This document shows, one piece after another, positions 60,868 to 64,000 of a stretch of DNA of 64,000 nucleotides (the stretch's first letter is position 1; each line of letters opens with the position of its first letter). The DNA is taken from NCBI GenBank assembly GCA_964468125.1, contig CAYXVF010000019.1:1-64000 (forward strand). Direction: 5' to 3'. Source of the DNA: CAYXVF01 sp964468125. GTDB lineage: Bacteria; Myxococcota; XYA12-FULL-58-9; CAYXVF01. The translations under genes were made by a program, and so were the position numbers. The notes beneath the pieces are model-generated. The model was given only the letters and a program-made list of their open reading frames with translations. It was not told the DNA's origin and made no database searches.

Positions 60868-62147
60868 AGACGGAACTTCTCGGGCGGCAGGTCAGAATCC
60901 TCAACGCTCCAGTCTTTCTCGCCACTGTCTTCGCGTCCCTCTTCGAGGAACTCCGCTTGGGCTGGATCATCGGGAACGATCTGCACCGGTACGGGAACGA
61001 AGGTCAAAACCAGCAGAAGCAAAGCGATGAGCGCTCCGATCCAGTCGAGGACCCGCAGAGGACGCCCAGTGTCGCGCACCTTCGGATGCCCCAGCCCGCC
61101 GATGAAGATCAGCGTCGCCCATAGAATCCACGGAGCTCCGGCGTAGGTGCCGTAAGCTGGAGTCAGGGTGAGGTAGAAACCGTAAGCAAAGAGGCCCGCG
61201 ACCGTCAGCAGCGACAAGACCACCGCGCCACGTCCGAGAAGCGCGCGTGCAATGTGCCCGCCGTCGAGTTGGGCTGCGGGAAGCAGATGGATCGACGTGA
61301 CGAGCATGCCGACCCAGGCCGCGAAGGCGAGTGGGTGCAGCTGCACTTCGACACCGTTCGGACTGAAGGTCTCGGCGAGCCAGGTGAAGAGGAGCGAGTT
61401 GCCGAGCCACTTCGAACCAACGGGGACCTCGCCGAGATCGAGGGGGAGTGACTGGCTCAGCCCGTAGGCGGCGAGAGGTACGGCGATCAGCAGGCCGGCG
61501 ATCGGTCCCATGACTGCCATCCGAAGAAGCGAGGATCGATTCGGCGGCTCCGTTCGCAAGAAGACCACGCTGCCGAGGGTGCCGAGGACCGCCGGAAAGG
61601 GAATGTAATACGGGTAGCTCTGTTGCACCTTCGTCGCCAGAGACGCCAGTGAATGACCGAGATCGTGGACGAGGAGAATACTCATCAGCGCCAGGGAGAA
61701 GATGAGCGCCGGACGGAGCATCGTCGGATCACTGCGCACGAGCTCGAGCAGCTCCCGAAGGCTTCCGGGTTCGAGCATCAACATCAGATGGACCGCGGTG
61801 GCCGACACGAAGGTCAACACGAACAGTCCGAGTGCAATGCGGAGCCGAGGAGCGGGGATCGGCGCGGCCGCCGGTGGTGGCGAAGGCGTTGGCTCGAAGG
61901 TGCTCAATGGCTCGGGGGCGACCTCGATTCGAGAAGCGCCGATCCATGGCTCGCGCTCGAGAGGGGGGCCCGCGTGTTGCGGCGGGCTCAGATCGAGGGC
62001 GGTCGTTCCCACGAGCGCGTCGCTGATCATGGGCTCGGCGACACCATCGGAGTCGTCAACGAACTCCACTTCGTCGGCGGCGAGCTCCACGGTCGACGGT
62101 GCAGAATCTGAGGCCTGCTCTTCAGGGGTCTGGTCTCGTTTGCTCAC
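60864..62147 (-). CDS. M50 (site-2 protease) family membrane protein with HDLGH motif
   Basis: A 427-residue protein with a Pro/Glu-rich soluble N-terminus (about 1-100) and about six transmembrane helices. The zinc motif of the S2P/M50 family, HExxH, reads HDLGH here (His161, Asp162, His165) in LALMSILLVHDLGHSLASLA. The second family motif is intact: HLLPAAQLDGGHIARALLG with Asp295. YPYYIPFPAVLGTLG is also typical of bacterial and plant EGY-like S2P members. Asp instead of the general-base Glu may weaken or abolish catalysis. GTG start with weak Shine-Dalgarno; the gene ends in a GTGA overlap with the helicase gene and lies 51 bp after the LivK/LpoA-like gene. Confidence 0.85.
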   Translation of the reverse strand: MSKRDQTPEEQASDSAPSTVELAADEVEFVDDSDGVAEPMISDALVGTTALDLSPPQHAGPPLEREPWIGASRIEVAPEPLSTFEPTPSPPPAAAPIPAPRLRIALGLFVLTFVSATAVHLMLMLEPGSLRELLELVRSDPTMLRPALIFSLALMSILLVHDLGHSLASLATKVQQSYPYYIPFPAVLGTLGSVVFLRTEPPNRSSLLRMAVMGPIAGLLIAVPLAAYGLSQSLPLDLGEVPVGSKWLGNSLLFTWLAETFSPNGVEVQLHPLAFAAWVGMLVTSIHLLPAAQLDGGHIARALLGRGAVVLSLLTVAGLFAYGFYLTLTPAYGTYAGAPWILWATLIFIGGLGHPKVRDTGRPLRVLDWIGALIALLLLVLTFVPVPVQIVPDDPAQAEFLEEGREDSGEKDWSVEDSDLPPEKFRL

Positions 62148-62198
62148 GGTGCTGCTGACACCCGCTCCCCAGGGGACTCGAGATGCGCGACCGCGAGG

Positions 62199-64000
62199 TC
62201 AGCCTTCGGGCCCCCGTTGCTTCCAAAGCTCGATCGTGCGGTCTTCGATGGTGAGCACGAACAGCTCCTTGATGGCGTCGCCATTGTCGTCGAATTTGAG
62301 GGTCCCCGTCACCCCCTTGATCGGCGCCATTTCGAGCAGGGCCTGCCGCAAGGCTTCGCGGCTGCGGATCGTATTCTTTGATAGGAGCGTGCGCACGAGA
62401 CGCGCCGTGTCGTAGGCCTGCGCATCGCTCAGCACCGGTTCCGCACCGACCGCCTCCCGAAATTGGGAAACAAAATCGCGCACAAGGGTGTCTGGGTTGT
62501 CCGGGTAGTAGGCGTCGACAAAGACCGCCTCCTCGCAGTAGCGATCGCAACTGTCCGGTGTGCTCGGATGATTCCACGTACTGCCCCCCATGAGGGTCAC
62601 CGGATTGATGTCGTCGTTGCCCGTCGCCTTTTTGATTTTCTCGAGCATTCTGGGGTCGCGGGTCATGACGATGTCTTCCACCGCCAGCGCCGGCGCAATG
62701 AGCCCGATGTTCTTGCCCGTATCGGGGATCACGATCGCGTCGAAATCGACGATCGGCGGAAGCTCTTTCTGCAGCTTTTCCACCGCCGCGCGAAAGCGGT
62801 GCGACGGCAGCTTCTTGGCGCGAAGCTCCTGGAGCGCCTGTCGATAATCCCAGCGGCTGTACATGTAGTAGCGGCCCACCATTCGTTTGACCGGGCTACT
62901 GAACGTCGTCTCATCGTGCTCGTAGGCTTCCGCCGCCGTTATCGAGCCCTTGCGGCGCTCCACCTCCTTCCAAAACGCCGTGGCGAAGGCGATGCCGTAG
63001 CGGCTGCGGGGCCACATCAAGGCAAAGCGCGTGAAACCGAGCTCCTCGAAGGCGACCTTCGCGAGTCCCTTCGCCTGCGCTTCCACCGTCAAGCCGGTTC
63101 GGAAGACCCAGGGGCCCGTGGAGGGCAAACCGTCGCGGTAGGAGAGCGCGATGAGCGGGACGCTGAGCTCCTCGGCCTTCTGCGCGGCGGCGAGCGCGGA
63201 GCTCGAAAACAGAGGTCCGATGATCGCGACGACGTTGTGCTCGAGGACCAGCTCTTCGACTGCGCGGGTGGCGACGTTGCCATCCGCCTGGCTGTCGCGA
63301 ACCACCAGCTCGTAGCCACTGTCGGCGCCCATCGCGAGCTTCATGGCCGCAAGGGAACGTTCGCCGAACGGCTTGAATCGGCCGCTCAGTGGCACGAGGA
63401 CGCCGATCTTCTTCGGGTTGATGCTGAAGCGTGCTTCCAGGCGCTCGGAGAAATCGCGGGCCGCGCTTCCGTAGGGCCCTGAGGCATAGCGCGACAGGTA
63501 GGCCTCGAGCACCTCGCGCGAGGCGTCGTAGTCACGCACGTGGTAGTGCATCTTGGCGAGCCTGAATCCGACGGCAGGGGCGATGAAGGACCAGGCCTCG
63601 TCCGAGCTGCGGTTCCAGGCCTGCTGCAGCGACTCGTAGTCGAGAGCGTCGGCGAGGGAGGGCGCTCGTTCGTCGATGAGACCGCGCTGAGCCGGGGTGA
63701 GGGCGGATTGGCCTCGCATGCGCACGACGATGTCGAGGGCCTCGAGCCCTTCGCCCGCACTCGCGAGGGCGTCGGCGAGAAGAAGACCGAGGCGGATCTG
63801 GTCCTGGTCCGCGGTGCCATCATCGAAGATCGACTGGAGCATCTCCGCCGCATCCTTGGGTCGGCCGGCCTCCAGCAGGAGTGTCGCGTAGCTCTCACGA
63901 GCGGCCGCGATGCGATCGAACTGCGGCCGGTAGAACAGGAGCTTCTCGTACCACTCGATCGCCGTCTCGGTGGCACCCGCCTCGGTCGCCGCCCGGGCCC
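62199..64000 (-). CDS. TPR plus periplasmic-binding-protein-fold protein (LivK/LpoA-like), partial
   Basis: The frame is open to the window edge, so the N-terminus lies outside and at least 600 residues are visible. The first visible part is TPR-like (ATETAIEWYEKLLFYRP, ESYATLLLEAGRPKDAAEML, DYESLQQAWN, YHVRDYDASREVLEAYL). From KKIGVLVPLSGRFKPFGERSLAAM onward it is a type-1 periplasmic-binding fold: LVVRDSQADGNVATRAVEEL, VVAIIGPLFSSSALAA, VPLIALSYRDGLP, WVFRTGLTVEAQAKGL, ending FDDNGDAIKELFVLTIEDR. TPR plus this fold is the arrangement of LpoA, the activator of penicillin-binding protein 1A; a branched-chain amino-acid sensor is the alternative. Start and signal peptide cannot be seen. Confidence 0.83.
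   Translation of the reverse strand, partial: ARAATEAGATETAIEWYEKLLFYRPQFDRIAAARESYATLLLEAGRPKDAAEMLQSIFDDGTADQDQIRLGLLLADALASAGEGLEALDIVVRMRGQSALTPAQRGLIDERAPSLADALDYESLQQAWNRSSDEAWSFIAPAVGFRLAKMHYHVRDYDASREVLEAYLSRYASGPYGSAARDFSERLEARFSINPKKIGVLVPLSGRFKPFGERSLAAMKLAMGADSGYELVVRDSQADGNVATRAVEELVLEHNVVAIIGPLFSSSALAAAQKAEELSVPLIALSYRDGLPSTGPWVFRTGLTVEAQAKGLAKVAFEELGFTRFALMWPRSRYGIAFATAFWKEVERRKGSITAAEAYEHDETTFSSPVKRMVGRYYMYSRWDYRQALQELRAKKLPSHRFRAAVEKLQKELPPIVDFDAIVIPDTGKNIGLIAPALAVEDIVMTRDPRMLEKIKKATGNDDINPVTLMGGSTWNHPSTPDSCDRYCEEAVFVDAYYPDNPDTLVRDFVSQFREAVGAEPVLSDAQAYDTARLVRTLLSKNTIRSREALRQALLEMAPIKGVTGTLKFDDNGDAIKELFVLTIEDRTIELWKQRGPEG

Overview
The window is a gene-dense, high-GC stretch of a Gram-negative genome that I read as myxobacterial/deltaproteobacterial (Myxococcota-like). 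The reasons are the many secreted lipoproteins, large FG-GAP, Ig-like and Cys-rich surface proteins, a PilY1-type pilus adhesin together with a Tgl/PilF-like TPR lipoprotein, a subtilase ending in a Cys / hydrophobic / Arg-cluster tail, a J-domain/TPR protein with a DUF4388-like N-terminus, and many GTG starts. I see no rRNA, tRNA, CRISPR array, insertion sequence or phage module. It looks like ordinary chromosome with a large share of lineage-specific envelope genes.

Layout: 0.4-4.8 kb, a PilY1-like adhesin with an inserted carbohydrate-binding-like module. 4.8-6.6 kb, an ABC-2 exporter pair (minus). 6.7-8.7 kb, a translationally coupled LOG / HAD / DUF429 operon. 8.7-14.8 kb, YqeY, a small membrane protein, a lipoprotein resembling a degenerate HtrA protease, an asparaginase and a SWIM-SNF2 helicase. 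14.9-21.3 kb, a 1582-residue lipoprotein of Ig-like units plus beta-helix facing a catalytically dead-looking alpha/beta hydrolase. 21.4-26.5 kb, a PpiC isomerase, a vWA/Cys-rich lipoprotein pair, an HD-GYP response regulator and a small secreted protein. 26.8-29.8 kb, a subtilisin-like protease with Cys-rich repeats and an RsbRD-like helical protein. 29.9-35.7 kb, aspartate kinase, ComEA-like, phosphatidylserine decarboxylase, PgeF, CpoB-like and LysM genes. 35.7-40.3 kb, OPT and POT peptide transporters and a DUF2520 protein. 40.5-43.1 kb, three coupled genes of unknown function. 43.3-47.2 kb, a ClpA-type unfoldase, MsrB and OMPLA. 47.4-51.6 kb, a 1415-residue beta-repeat giant. 51.8-57.8 kb, a secreted protein, a PilF/Tgl-like lipoprotein, RecO, a barrel-SppA fusion and a J-domain/TPR protein. 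57.8-64 kb, a minus-strand operon with a LivK/LpoA-like protein (cut by the window edge), an M50 protease variant, a DinG-type helicase and a radical SAM protein.

Two general properties stand out. Genes are packed very tightly: same-strand neighbours often share ATGA/GTGA, and seven of ten convergent pairs overlap at their 3' ends. Several genes have a -10-like hexamer 6-8 nt before the start codon, which suggests leaderless transcripts.

The most interesting items are the giant beta-repeat protein beside an outer-membrane phospholipase, the histone-H1-like lysine tails on two neighbouring metabolic enzymes, the CBM-like insertion in PilY1, the barrel-SppA fusion, and a set of enzymes with altered catalytic motifs: alpha/beta hydrolase, HtrA-like lipoprotein, M50 HDLGH, J-domain HLD, and OMPLA Asn to Asp. 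All family assignments come from reading motifs by eye; no database search was possible.
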